Below, piece by piece: positions 44,494-54,366 of a stretch of 64,000 nucleotides of DNA (positions are counted from its first letter, which is position 1; every line of letters starts with the position of its first letter). Source of the stretch: an uncultured Spirochaetaceae bacterium. Its GTDB lineage: Bacteria > Spirochaetota > Spirochaetia > Sphaerochaetales > Sphaerochaetaceae. The stretch is from contig CALXMP010000001.1 of the NCBI GenBank assembly GCA_944389505.1, forward strand, positions 62,001-126,000. Direction: 5' to 3'. A program made the translations under genes and the position numbers. The notes under the pieces are model-generated. The model saw only the letters and a list, made by a program, of their open reading frames with translations. It was not told where the DNA came from and made no database searches.

Positions 44494-45504
44494 ATGTACG
44501 ACCTTAGATCTGATACTTTCACAAAGCCGACCGAAGCAATGAGGAAGGCTATGTACAGCGCGGAAGTCGGGGATGATGTATACGGAGAGGACCCGACTGT
44601 CGAGAGGCTCCAGAGAATGGCGGAGGAGATAACTGGCAAGGAACGCTCGCTGGTTGTCTCATCAGGATGCATGGGAAACCTTATTCCTCTCATGATAAAA
44701 GGCGGCAAGGGTATGGAGGTCCTCACATCAGGCTATTCACATATCGTCAACCATGAGATCGGAGCTGTATCATCGCTTGGAGGGACACTGCCGGTAATCA
44801 TCCCATCAGACCACGGAATCATGAAGGCTGATGAGATAGCAAAGCACATCCATGGCTATGCCTATGATATGTCAGAGAGCGCCATCATAGAGACAGAGAA
44901 CACCACATCCGGCATTGTATACCCTATTGATGAGCTCAGAAGCATCAGAAAGCTTGCTGACAGCAATAATCTCTGGGTCCATATGGATGGAGCCAGGATA
45001 TTCAATGCATCTGTCGAATCGGGTATAAGCGTCAGGGAGTATGCTGAAACAGCTTCAGACATCACATTCTGTCTCTCGAAAGGACTGGGATGCCCTGCAT
45101 TCTCGATTCTCTCCGGGGATAAGGACTTCATCGAGAAGGCGAAGAGACTCCGTAAGCTCCTCGGAGGTGGCATGAGGCAGATTGGAATACTTGCTGCGGC
45201 AGGCATATACGCCCTTGAGAACAATGTGGCAAGGCTGAAGGATGACCATGAGCACCGTGCTGCGATATCAGAGGCACTGGCAAGAACCAGCTGGGCAGAT
45301 ATCGAGATATCGGCAACGAACATGATATTCTTCCGTTCCGACTACAATATGGACAGCATCGTAGCAGCTTTCAGAAGGAAAGGAGTCCTATTCCTCAAGG
45401 AAGGCGATATGGGAAGAATCGTACTGAGTCTGAATATCAGCGATGAGGATACCAAAGAAATCGTAAAGATAATCGAGAACATGGATCCGGAGGAGTTCGT
45501 ATGA
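44494..45504 (+). CDS. Low-specificity L-threonine aldolase
   Basis: The 336-residue PLP enzyme starts with YDLRSDTFTKPT, has GDDVYGEDPTV, HMDGARIFNA and the PLP lysine in CLSKGLGCPAFS. The family splits L-threonine and allo-threonine into glycine and acetaldehyde. It lies 2 nt after aroA and its stop overlaps the next start by 4 nt (ATGA). Close relatives such as beta-eliminating lyases are possible. Confidence 0.9.
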   Translation: MYDLRSDTFTKPTEAMRKAMYSAEVGDDVYGEDPTVERLQRMAEEITGKERSLVVSSGCMGNLIPLMIKGGKGMEVLTSGYSHIVNHEIGAVSSLGGTLPVIIPSDHGIMKADEIAKHIHGYAYDMSESAIIETENTTSGIVYPIDELRSIRKLADSNNLWVHMDGARIFNASVESGISVREYAETASDITFCLSKGLGCPAFSILSGDKDFIEKAKRLRKLLGGGMRQIGILAAAGIYALENNVARLKDDHEHRAAISEALARTSWADIEISATNMIFFRSDYNMDSIVAAFRRKGVLFLKEGDMGRIVLSLNISDEDTKEIVKIIENMDPEEFV

Positions 45505-46268
45505 GCACTGTCCTGGCGGTTGCAACAGGAACTGGCAACAGTCTATTCGCTGCAGACAGGATAGGTCATGACTATCTATTCTTCGCAGAGGATCTCATCA
45601 GCGGCAAGGCTGTCTTCCCTGATGATATGGACAGGCTCGGGATCATATTCCCTGTATATTGCGGCGGCATACCATCCGCAATACAGCATCTTGTAAGCGA
45701 TGTCCTTGCAGAGAGGGATAATTCCGCTCTTGGATATATCTTCGCGGTCGCAACAAACGGTGGACTTCCGATGAATGCCCTCAGCGATCTGGACAGAGAG
45801 CTTCAGGACCATGGGCTTGCCATGTCATATGGAGCTGCAGTCAGGATGCCCGATGCCTACCTTCCTCTTCAGAAGAAGGCTGTAAGCAATGACAAGGCCA
45901 GGGAAATCGCAGCAAAGGCTGAGGAGAAGCTCAGAATCATCGCAGAGGAGATTGAAAGCGAGAAGATAGAGCTTCCAGGAAAGGGACTGCTGTTCCGCAC
46001 CGTAAGGCGTTTTTCCAGGATGGCATCTACCCCGCGCCAGAACGGCAAGCTCCGTATCGATAGCTCGAAGTGCACGCATTGCCGGACCTGTCTCAGGATA
46101 TGCCCACAGGGGAATATCAGGGAGGAAGGAGGCGGTATTGTGTTTGGAAACAGCTGCATATCCTGTTTCGCGTGCTATCATAGATGCCCGGAAGGAGCTA
46201 TCTCCTATCCTGGAGCAATAGGACAATACAAGGGTCTTGTAGAGACCTCAAGACTCATAAGGAGGTAA
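45501..46268 (+). CDS. EFR1-family ferredoxin (flavodoxin-like plus two [4Fe-4S] clusters)
   Basis: The 255-residue protein has a flavodoxin-like domain (ATGTGNSLFAADRI, IFPVYCGGIP) and a C-terminal bicluster ferredoxin (CTHCRTCLRIC near residue 190, CISCFACYHRC near 215). It should be a soluble electron carrier in anaerobic metabolism; the FMN loop is only partly conserved. It starts in an ATGA overlap with the threonine aldolase gene and ends 3 nt before malY. Confidence 0.88.
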   Translation: MSTVLAVATGTGNSLFAADRIGHDYLFFAEDLISGKAVFPDDMDRLGIIFPVYCGGIPSAIQHLVSDVLAERDNSALGYIFAVATNGGLPMNALSDLDRELQDHGLAMSYGAAVRMPDAYLPLQKKAVSNDKAREIAAKAEEKLRIIAEEIESEKIELPGKGLLFRTVRRFSRMASTPRQNGKLRIDSSKCTHCRTCLRICPQGNIREEGGGIVFGNSCISCFACYHRCPEGAISYPGAIGQYKGLVETSRLIRR

Positions 46269-46271
46269 TCA

Positions 46272-47495
46272 ATGGATTTCTCAAAGGCTGCAGACAGAAG
46301 GCATACGAACAGCATCAAATGGGATAGCACTGCTATCGAGAATATATCATCGAACCCGGATGCAGAGCCATTCTGGGTTGCGGATATGGACTTCCCCACC
46401 GATCCAAACATTGCAGAGACAGGAAGGAAGGTAGCGGAGACGGGAATCTATGGCTATCCATCCTTCCCTCTTCTCACAGCGAAAGCCTCCGAATGGCAGA
46501 GGAAGAAGCACAGATGGGATGTCCCTGCAGAGGATATATCATTCGCGATGGGACTGCTGCATGGAATAGCATCCTGCATGGATCTCTTCACGCAGAAGGG
46601 CGATACAATCCTTGTTCCTACCCCGGCTTACAGACCTTTCAGGGAGATTACGGAGAACCAGGGCCGTGTGATGGTAGACCATGAACTCGGATATGATCAT
46701 GCGACGGCATCATTCTATCTTGATAGGGAACGCTTCAGGAAGGACGCGGAGAAATCGAAATGCATCCTCTTCTGCTCTCCTCATAATCCATCGGGCATTG
46801 TCTTCTCCGAAGAGGAACTCCGCTTTGTGCTTGAGACTGCAAAGGAGCTCGGAATTCTCGTCATAAGCGATGAAATACACTCAGATCTAGTACACCCGGG
46901 GAAGAAGCATATTCCTATGAATAAGGTCAATGAGACAATAGGTGCAGACTGCATAACGCTTTTTGCCCCTTCAAAGACCTTCAATATCGCAGGTGAGCAC
47001 TCCGCATTCGTCGTATTCTCATCAGAGGAAATGCGGGATACGTTCAGGAAGAGAGAGCATGCGATGAGGCTCGATGAGCCAAGCATAGTGATCGGAGAGC
47101 TTGCATCCAGCGCCTATGAGCATGGGCTTGAGTACAATAATGAGCTCTGCGCATACCTTGGCGATAATGTAAGGAAAATCGATGAATTCCTCAAAGCATC
47201 GAACTCTGGAATGAAGATGGTCAATGCAGAGGCATCGTTCGTCGCATTCCTCGACTGCATCGATGTATATGACAAAGTGAAGGCAGAGGTCGAAGCCCAT
47301 CCTGAAAAGTACACAGGCGGAAAAGGCGGCGGCATCCTCTCCAGGTTCTTCGGCGTGAATGCTTCAGTAGCTGTCAACGATGGGACGTGGTTCGGCGACC
47401 AGTGGGGCCGCTTCGTCCGCTTCAACTATGGAACTTCGATGGAAAGAGTCCTTGGAGGTCTTACGAGGATGACAGAAGCTCTGAAAGCTCTCTGA
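46272..47495 (+). CDS. MalY/PatB-family PLP-dependent C-S lyase/aminotransferase
   Basis: The 407-residue protein has the class I/II aminotransferase fold: FWVADMDFPTDP at the start, CSPHNPSGIVFS, VISDEIHSDL and APSKTFNIAGEH with the PLP lysine. This is the MalY/PatB pattern, usually cystathionine beta-lyase. The start follows AAGGAGG. It is the last gene of the aroA operon and its 3' end overlaps the converging addA gene by 35 bp. Confidence 0.92.
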   Translation: MDFSKAADRRHTNSIKWDSTAIENISSNPDAEPFWVADMDFPTDPNIAETGRKVAETGIYGYPSFPLLTAKASEWQRKKHRWDVPAEDISFAMGLLHGIASCMDLFTQKGDTILVPTPAYRPFREITENQGRVMVDHELGYDHATASFYLDRERFRKDAEKSKCILFCSPHNPSGIVFSEEELRFVLETAKELGILVISDEIHSDLVHPGKKHIPMNKVNETIGADCITLFAPSKTFNIAGEHSAFVVFSSEEMRDTFRKREHAMRLDEPSIVIGELASSAYEHGLEYNNELCAYLGDNVRKIDEFLKASNSGMKMVNAEASFVAFLDCIDVYDKVKAEVEAHPEKYTGGKGGGILSRFFGVNASVAVNDGTWFGDQWGRFVRFNYGTSMERVLGGLTRMTEALKAL

Positions 47496-50400
47496 CATTC
47501 CCTTCCCTGTCCCATACCGGACCGGGTTCCATGGATCTTGAATAAAGAAGCATTCCATAACACTCCATACCATAGAGGCCTCCGATGGCCTCTATGTATT
47601 TCATCACCTGATCCTTATGCACATCAGGAAGCATCATCCTGTCCGTCTTGAAATCGATGACAAGCATAAAGGATGGATGGAAGATGACAAGGTCTGCAGA
47701 GCCTTCGACAACAGCATCCCCATCAGGGTAGTAGAAACGAAGCTCGCTCTCAGCCTTCATTCCCTGAATCGCTTTGCTGAACAGATCAGAGGACCTGAAG
47801 CGGCTGGCTATTGAGATTGCCTCCTTCCTCAGAGACTCCTCTATCCCGGAAGGAATGCCTGGAAGCGCAGGGAACACGGGCTCTCTGTCCACCGCAGCGG
47901 CTTCCATTGCCTCATGCACCATCGTGCCAAACTGCGTATAGAGGCTATATTCCCTGATAACATCATCGGAATCGAATGCAGGAAGCGGCGTCCCAGCTCC
48001 ATCCAGGGAGATATCATCGGCAGAACCTGAAGCTGCAATCCTCCTTTGACCAGCTTCTCCCCTCTGGTAGACAGGGGCATCATACCAGGAAGAGCTGTCA
48101 TTGCGATGCCTTGATGCGAAAAGCTCCGATGCATCGATGATGGGTATCGTCTCCTCCTCCAGCCCTGATACCGCTGAATACATACCATATAGCGAAGAGG
48201 CCATGCCCCTCTTTTCGCTGGCAGTCACAAGAAGATGGCATGAGGCCCGCGTCAGAGCAACATAGAGAACTCTTTTCTTCTCAGCCCTTTCCCGTCTTGC
48301 CCTTGCCATATTCAGGAACATCGTATAAGGATGGGCAGCACCTTGGTTCCGCGGATCGACCATCATGAATGGATGGCTGCCGCTGAACGATGAGAGAGTA
48401 TTGCGCTCTGTCTGCCCGCTTCCTCCCCGTGCAGCATCCGAGACAATCACTATAGGGAACTGAAGCCCTTTTGACTTATGTATGCTCATTATATGGACTG
48501 CATCGCTGGTAAAGTGCTGAACTGCAGCCTCCGGAAGCTTATCGGGGCTTCCAATCAGAGGACGGAGCGAATCAAGGAAGACCGGAAGAGACTTTCCTCT
48601 TTCATCAGCCCTCTCCGCCGCTGCCCAGATATATGAGAAGTGCTCCTCGTAGACGGCAAGAGCTGGATCGGAGACAAGATATGAATGATAGCCGCTTCTG
48701 TAGTAGATAGTATCAAGGATTTCGGTGATCCTTCTGCGCCCCGTCATATCCCGGGCCTCTTCATAGAGCTTTCTGAGATTCCCGAATGCAATCCTGTCGT
48801 TTTCGCTTCTGAACGATGGCTCACGGCTGAATGCCATGAATGACTCATTCTCCCCATCTGTCCAGTCTGCAAGGAACATCAGCCCTTCATCAGATATCCT
48901 GGCAAATGGAGAACGGAGAAGCGCAAGGTACATTGCTTTATCATCAGGGTATACAAGAAGCGTGAGGAATGCAAAAAGATCATAGGCAAGCCCCTCAATC
49001 GCTACAGATGCGCTCTCGACAACGGTATATGGTATGCCGCGAAGACGGAAAACGCGTTCAAAAGGAAGCTGTGATTTAGTTGTCTGCAGCAGAAGTGCTA
49101 TATCGGAGAAGCGAGGAGTTCTCACACCTCCATTGCCATCTGGGACCTCATAGCCGCTTCCGCTGACCATTGAGAGTATCTCAGAAGCTACCCAGTATGC
49201 CTCACTATCCTCCGGGCCTGCGGGATTCTCGGGGACCTCCTGCTCCTTAGGAACGATTGCCATGCATATTCTGGGAGTGATTCCAGGAATAGCATTCCTG
49301 CTGTCTATAGAGGCAAAATCCGCCTCGAACGATGCATATGGGATGCCTGACATCGATTCGATTATATCCTCACCATCCATATCTTCATCCCTTAGAGAGA
49401 AGATAGGATCGAACACCTTGTTGAAGTGTTCGATGAGAGCTGGTTCTGATCGGTAGTTCATCGAAAGCGTAAGATACTCTCCGCCCATTCTCTCTATATC
49501 CGAGCGAAGGGATCTGAACACCGAGACATCGGCACCCCTGAAATAGTATATCGACTGCTTATCATCGCCGACGAAGAAGAGCTTCGAGGGATCAATATCC
49601 TCAGGGCGCGGGATTGAGGAATAATGCTTTCCCGGCTTGGCGGAAAGAAGATACAGAAGATCCCTCTGCCCGCCGTTATTATCCTGGAATTCATCGACCA
49701 TTATGTACCTGAAAAGCGAAGCATAGTAATTGCGTACAGACTCATTGGAAAGCAGAATGGCCCTTGCCAGAGCTTCTGTATCATGGAACGAAAGAGAGGA
49801 ATAGAGGCGCTTCACCTCCTGCACGCGCTTTATGAATCTCTCTATAAGCTCCGAGACAGATGCAGCATAATCCTTTGATGAAAGAACAGCCTCCGCAGTT
49901 GCAACCCTCTCCCTGAGAGGGCGGTAGACATTCTTTATGAAAGAGGATAGCTCCTTATCTGCCTTGCGTCTCAGCTGCGTGAGGGGGAAGTCTGGGGCGA
50001 CGCCACCCTTTTCCCTGTATCCGGATATGAATCCAGCTATCGCATCATGGAGTTTTGAATCGGGATCGGCATCATTCAGGCGCTCAAGTTCATCCAGCGC
50101 TGAGAGAAATGGCTTTATCGCCTTGCTGGAGACAAGAGAGCTGTAGATTCTATAGCCCTCCATGTTCCCCCCTGATGTGAAATCGGTAAGTATATCGGTA
50201 TGCTCTGACGCAATGGAGGAAAGAAATGAGCGTATCTCATCCTCGGAGTACGACGCTGAAAGGCATGCAAAGGCCTCATCAAGCGAACTATCGGAGGAAA
50301 GCTCATCGAAGACCGACATTATGATATCATCGGCCTCATCATCTTCCATGATGGAGAAATCGCGCATAATCCCATATTTCAGGGAATCCGTCCGTGCAAT

Positions 50401-50739
50401 CTCGCCCCAGAAGGAATCCATAGTGGAGATGTGCGCCTTCGGAAAGCGTGAAGAGAGCTCCGATGCTATATACTCATCCCTCTCTGCCGCATACGACAGA
50501 AGGGAGTAGATACGCTCATACATCTCCGCAGCGGCCTTCCTCGTGAATGTAAGCGTAAGAATCTCATCAGCATGTGCCTTATGCTCTATCACAAGCCGGG
50601 CAAAGCGGAGGGAGAGCACAGTGGTCTTTCCAGACCCCGCTCCAGCTGAGACAATCGCAGCTCTGTCAGCATCGACAGCTGCACGCTGTTCAGGGGAAAG
50701 CTTTATATCCTTTTCTGCAAGCAGTTCACTGAATGTCAT
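47461..50739 (-). CDS. ATP-dependent helicase/nuclease subunit AddA-like
   Basis: The 1092-residue protein is an SF1 helicase: SAGAGSGKTT (residues 31-40), TFTRKAAAEMYERI, MVDEFQDNN, GDDKQSIYYFRGADV, MNYRSEP, SIHKSKGLQFP and YVALTRA. The C-terminal part has a RecB-type nuclease with EGSADLVIFHPSFMLVIDFKTD. With AddB it resects broken DNA for recombination. Start 50739 shares ATGA with the addB stop; an upstream in-frame start at 50790 lies inside addB. It is adjacent to addB, as in other bacteria. Confidence 0.9.
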   Translation of the reverse strand: MTFSELLAEKDIKLSPEQRAAVDADRAAIVSAGAGSGKTTVLSLRFARLVIEHKAHADEILTLTFTRKAAAEMYERIYSLLSYAAERDEYIASELSSRFPKAHISTMDSFWGEIARTDSLKYGIMRDFSIMEDDEADDIIMSVFDELSSDSSLDEAFACLSASYSEDEIRSFLSSIASEHTDILTDFTSGGNMEGYRIYSSLVSSKAIKPFLSALDELERLNDADPDSKLHDAIAGFISGYREKGGVAPDFPLTQLRRKADKELSSFIKNVYRPLRERVATAEAVLSSKDYAASVSELIERFIKRVQEVKRLYSSLSFHDTEALARAILLSNESVRNYYASLFRYIMVDEFQDNNGGQRDLLYLLSAKPGKHYSSIPRPEDIDPSKLFFVGDDKQSIYYFRGADVSVFRSLRSDIERMGGEYLTLSMNYRSEPALIEHFNKVFDPIFSLRDEDMDGEDIIESMSGIPYASFEADFASIDSRNAIPGITPRICMAIVPKEQEVPENPAGPEDSEAYWVASEILSMVSGSGYEVPDGNGGVRTPRFSDIALLLQTTKSQLPFERVFRLRGIPYTVVESASVAIEGLAYDLFAFLTLLVYPDDKAMYLALLRSPFARISDEGLMFLADWTDGENESFMAFSREPSFRSENDRIAFGNLRKLYEEARDMTGRRRITEILDTIYYRSGYHSYLVSDPALAVYEEHFSYIWAAAERADERGKSLPVFLDSLRPLIGSPDKLPEAAVQHFTSDAVHIMSIHKSKGLQFPIVIVSDAARGGSGQTERNTLSSFSGSHPFMMVDPRNQGAAHPYTMFLNMARARRERAEKKRVLYVALTRASCHLLVTASEKRGMASSLYGMYSAVSGLEEETIPIIDASELFASRHRNDSSSWYDAPVYQRGEAGQRRIAASGSADDISLDGAGTPLPAFDSDDVIREYSLYTQFGTMVHEAMEAAAVDREPVFPALPGIPSGIEESLRKEAISIASRFRSSDLFSKAIQGMKAESELRFYYPDGDAVVEGSADLVIFHPSFMLVIDFKTDRMMLPDVHKDQVMKYIEAIGGLYGMECYGMLLYSRSMEPGPVWDREGNVRELSELLSSS

Positions 50740-53267
50740 CGTATGCTGAACCTCCTTCTGCATATTCCCCTGTACAGGCAGCCCTGGCAATTCTCATCTG
50801 AGGATATAGCCTCCCACCTTCCGTTCTTTATTCCCTCTGCATCCGCGGAAAGCCTGTGGAGGATATCACCATCGCCATCATCAAGGCTTACCTCTGAGAA
50901 GGCACAGTCACGGAGCGTCACAAAGAATGCCTTCTCCGGATAGACAGGGGAACCAGTCTCTGCAAGAAGTCTGTAGATATAGAACTGGAGTCCCTTTCTC
51001 TCCCTGTCTGCAGCGCTGAACCGCCTGCCCTTCTTATAATCGAAGAGAATTCCTTTGCCCTCCTCATCCACAGCTATCCTGTCAATAATCCCATAGATGG
51101 AGAAGCCAAGCTCCGGAAAATCCCTCTGGAGCTTCTCCTCAAGCCCGAAGCCCGGTATCGGGGATGATATTCCATTCATCCTGACAGCTGCTTCTATGAG
51201 ATTATCCAGATACATCGATCTAAGGTAGCTGATAAGTATCCCAGAAGGTCTTGTCGAGGACTTTCTCATCTCCCTGATCTCTCCATCCTCGAACCTCTTT
51301 CCGTCCTTCCAGAGCGCCATCTCCTCATCAAACAGGACCGGTATCCGGCTTTCAGGGAATCTCCCTCCTTCCTTATAGAACCTCTCCATCACCGAATGCA
51401 GCCTTGAGCCTATCTCAAGATGATCCATCGTCTCAGGTGTATAGGGACGGAGCTCTGACAATGAGAACCGATACTGGAGTGCATGCATATACGGGCAGTG
51501 CTCATAGCTGTCTGCCGATGAGAATGACAGTCTTAAGGGTTTTCCAAGCCTGAGGCCCTTGCCGCTGTATGTCACATCGTCAGCGTAATCCCTCTCATCA
51601 AGCGATGCATATACCGCATTCATATATCCATCGCGCTGGAGCGGATAAATCATGCCCGATGGCATCCTGCACTCACTCCTCCATGGATCTTCCACTGGAA
51701 GAACTGCATCATCACGGTCAAGAATCATCAGAGGAAGCATTGTCCCGCTGTATGTTTCAGAGGAAGCACTGAGAGTGAGCGTACCACTCATCGCCTGATA
51801 CGCTCTGAGGATATCTTCGGTTATCTCCCTCTCCTCCCGCTTCTCCGACAGCTCATAATCGGAAAGGAAGGATGCATCCCTGACGGTCCTGCCGCACTCC
51901 TCCTCATTGAGGGCAATCATGAAGCGGTACTTTACAGGTATCGCAGCATCCTGCCCGAATGGATATACGCGTATTCCATCCTTCTTCGTCTTCGGTACAT
52001 AGCGTCTATTGCCAAGGTACTCTATGAAAAGAGGGAATAGCGGTACATCCAGCCTGAATCCTGCGTTCTCTGCAGCCTCTACCCTTGAAAGGAAAAGTGA
52101 GAGCTCATTCATGGCAAAGGAATAGACCTCTGCATCCTCATCGCGCAAAGAGAACTCCTCAGGGACAAAGAGCAGCGATGAGATTGCATGCACAAGGGGA
52201 ACGATCTTTCCCGGACGTTTTTCAGCCATAAGGCTATCAAGGAGCTTTCTGAACCCGGCATATATCCTCCCTCCAGCCTCTTCTGGGATCTTCATATATC
52301 TGTCGCTGCGGATATCAGGGGCGGATGTTATCGCATCCTCGACTGCCCTGTATATGAAATGGCGGAGCGTATCCGGAGATGAGAAAGGCATGGAAGGATC
52401 AAGAAGCAGGGCCTTCAGAGCATTCAGAGAATAGGATGTATCGTAGATATCCCTGAGCATAGAGAAGAACTTCCCTGATGATGAATCAAGCGGTGATGAG
52501 CCGGAGACAAAGCGCAGCGGGATATCATGCAGGAATGACTCCCCCTCTAGATATGGAGTCAGACGCTCCGGATCCGATGCTGTGATTATGATATCCGAGA
52601 AGGGCACGCCATCATCCAGCAGCTTTCTGATTGCTATGAAGAGAGCTCTCAGCTCCTCCTTCTCCGTATGGTAAAGAGAGAGCCTTCCGCTTACAGGAGG
52701 AAAATCATCAGCCATGATGATACCGGGGACGCCGGAGAGCGCCTCGGCAAGTTTCCACTCCTTTGGAAAGGCTGATGGCATCACAAGAGCATAGGATCGC
52801 CCTGTGTCATGTATATCGAAATCTGAGAATGTCCGGTCACTGAGCGATGATGCGTCAAGGAATGAACGGTAGCAGCTGTCTATCAGAAGGATATCATGCA
52901 CTGCATCGGAGTTCCTGATTGAGACCTTTCCAGCCTCTGCTATGCTTCCAAGCATCCGCCCTATCGTACCGGAGAGCCTTGACCTGAGCTCTGGATGATC
53001 TGGAGATGCGAAATACCTGAGCTTATCTCCCATCCGGGAAGATGCATATGATGCGAATATCAGCTTATCGGCATCGGAAGCCTCTGCAGTCCCGCCATCA
53101 TGGTAGAACTGCTCTGCGAATCTATCGAAAGCTATGACAGATGAAGCAAGGATGCCCTTCTTCCTTTCGAGGACATAGCTAACGGAGAATGCGCGGGCGC
53201 TCTCCTCTGTTGGGAAAACGAGGATCAGATTCTGATCCACCATCCTATAGAGATCTTCCAGAACCAT
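50736..53267 (-). CDS. AddB-like exonuclease with Fe-S cluster motif
   Basis: The 843-residue protein has an inactive helicase-like N-terminal part and a C-terminal PD-(D/E)XK nuclease: GIIDRIAVDEEGKGILFDYKKG. Cysteines in EHCPYMHAL and CQGCLYRGIC fit the AddB-type [4Fe-4S] fold. It partners AddA in double-strand break processing. ATG 53267 has no Shine-Dalgarno; an extended -10 (TGG TAGAAT) ends 6 nt before it, suggesting a leaderless transcript. The N-terminal half is weakly conserved, so the AddB name rests on context and the nuclease domain. Confidence 0.85.
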   Translation of the reverse strand: MVLEDLYRMVDQNLILVFPTEESARAFSVSYVLERKKGILASSVIAFDRFAEQFYHDGGTAEASDADKLIFASYASSRMGDKLRYFASPDHPELRSRLSGTIGRMLGSIAEAGKVSIRNSDAVHDILLIDSCYRSFLDASSLSDRTFSDFDIHDTGRSYALVMPSAFPKEWKLAEALSGVPGIIMADDFPPVSGRLSLYHTEKEELRALFIAIRKLLDDGVPFSDIIITASDPERLTPYLEGESFLHDIPLRFVSGSSPLDSSSGKFFSMLRDIYDTSYSLNALKALLLDPSMPFSSPDTLRHFIYRAVEDAITSAPDIRSDRYMKIPEEAGGRIYAGFRKLLDSLMAEKRPGKIVPLVHAISSLLFVPEEFSLRDEDAEVYSFAMNELSLFLSRVEAAENAGFRLDVPLFPLFIEYLGNRRYVPKTKKDGIRVYPFGQDAAIPVKYRFMIALNEEECGRTVRDASFLSDYELSEKREEREITEDILRAYQAMSGTLTLSASSETYSGTMLPLMILDRDDAVLPVEDPWRSECRMPSGMIYPLQRDGYMNAVYASLDERDYADDVTYSGKGLRLGKPLRLSFSSADSYEHCPYMHALQYRFSLSELRPYTPETMDHLEIGSRLHSVMERFYKEGGRFPESRIPVLFDEEMALWKDGKRFEDGEIREMRKSSTRPSGILISYLRSMYLDNLIEAAVRMNGISSPIPGFGLEEKLQRDFPELGFSIYGIIDRIAVDEEGKGILFDYKKGRRFSAADRERKGLQFYIYRLLAETGSPVYPEKAFFVTLRDCAFSEVSLDDGDGDILHRLSADAEGIKNGRWEAISSDENCQGCLYRGICRRRFSIR

Positions 53268-53273
53268 GAGTGG

Positions 53274-53282
53274 ATTCTACCA
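53274..53282 (-). promoter_or_regulatory. Extended -10 promoter of addB, start codon at +1
   Basis: Minus strand reads TGG TAGAAT, then CCACTC, then ATG. It lies inside an inverted repeat CCACC/GGTGG next to the psp1 stop codon. No good -35 was seen. Confidence 0.55.
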
Positions 53283-53289
53283 CCGGAAC

Positions 53290-54321
53290 TCAGGTGGAGA
53301 AAAGCTCTTCCTGATACTCCTCGGATACTTCCCAGTATCCTGTATCGCTATTGAAGCCCACCTCATCAAACGGAATGGAGATGGTACGTCCCTCGCTGGC
53401 TGAAAGCGTAATCTTCCTTGAGAGTATATTGATCTCGCTGACGCGCCAGAGCTCCCTGTCCAGCTTGATCCTTGTTCCCTCAGGCGGACAGGCGGCCTTC
53501 TCCTCCATATAGTAGTCATACTCATATGCCAGACAGCAGAGAAGCCTGCCGCATGGACCGGAGATCTTCATCGAATTCAGGGAGAGATTCTGCTCCTTCG
53601 CCATCTTTATCGTTACAGGATCCATCTCACGTGTGATTGAATGGCAGCAGTAATCCCTGCCGCATACCGAGAGTCCTCCGATCAGCCTCGATTCATCGCG
53701 GACACCAATCTGCCTGAGCTCTATACGCATTCTGAAGACAGATACAAGATCCTTCACCAGCTCGCGGAAATCAACACGTTCCTCCGCCGTGAAGAAGAAT
53801 ATGACCTTGGGCTCTCCCAGGAGAAAATGGGTTGTGACCAGCTTCATCCCGAGATTATGCTTCTTTATCTTCTCCCTGCAGATTCTCAGCGCATACTCTT
53901 CCTTATCGCTGTTCTCCGCATAGCGGGCCATCTCAGCGGGTGTTGCCAGATGATCGATCCATGATACATCACCGTCCACCCTTATCTTCTCAGGCTCCCT
54001 TGAGATCTGGCAATGGAAGCATCCATCGCACTGATGCTGCCCATCCTCCTGCTGATACCTCACATCATCCTCTTCGGATTCTCCCCCGAAATGCAGGCAG
54101 GCTCCCTTTACATCGCTGTATCCGGGGACGTATGTCTGGCCGGGTACAGGAGCTGGTCCCACAACAAGGCCAAGATCAAGGCCGAAACGCGTATCATACA
54201 TAACAGGAGTACCCCCGTACAGCACGCTGTCCCAGGCACATAGGGAAACATCGTTATACGATGGGTTCTTCACAACATATACATAGGCGTAATCATCGCT
54301 AGGCGCCGTATTCTTCTTCAT
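53290..54321 (-). CDS. PSP1/RicT-family protein
   Basis: The 343-residue protein has the PSP1 core: VVGPAP near 55, CGRDYCCHSITREM, NSMKISGPCGRLLCCLAYEYDYY and a Cys-rich QCDGCFHCQIS insertion. In Bacillus the relative RicT joins the Y-complex that supports mRNA maturation by RNase Y; an rny gene lies in the same window. Start follows GGAGG. It lies 45 bp from the SpiroCoCo gene. Whether the Cys residues bind a cluster here is not known. Confidence 0.9.
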   Translation of the reverse strand: MKKNTAPSDDYAYVYVVKNPSYNDVSLCAWDSVLYGGTPVMYDTRFGLDLGLVVGPAPVPGQTYVPGYSDVKGACLHFGGESEEDDVRYQQEDGQHQCDGCFHCQISREPEKIRVDGDVSWIDHLATPAEMARYAENSDKEEYALRICREKIKKHNLGMKLVTTHFLLGEPKVIFFFTAEERVDFRELVKDLVSVFRMRIELRQIGVRDESRLIGGLSVCGRDYCCHSITREMDPVTIKMAKEQNLSLNSMKISGPCGRLLCCLAYEYDYYMEEKAACPPEGTRIKLDRELWRVSEINILSRKITLSASEGRTISIPFDEVGFNSDTGYWEVSEEYQEELFST

Positions 54322-54366
54322 ATTCCTCCAAAACTACCACGAAGGACCTATAGTAGCAATAATCCC

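Noticed and set aside
53280-53297. Terminator between psp1 and addB (CCACC/GGTGG)
   Set aside because: The hairpin overlaps the psp1 stop and the addB -10 region and has no following T-run.
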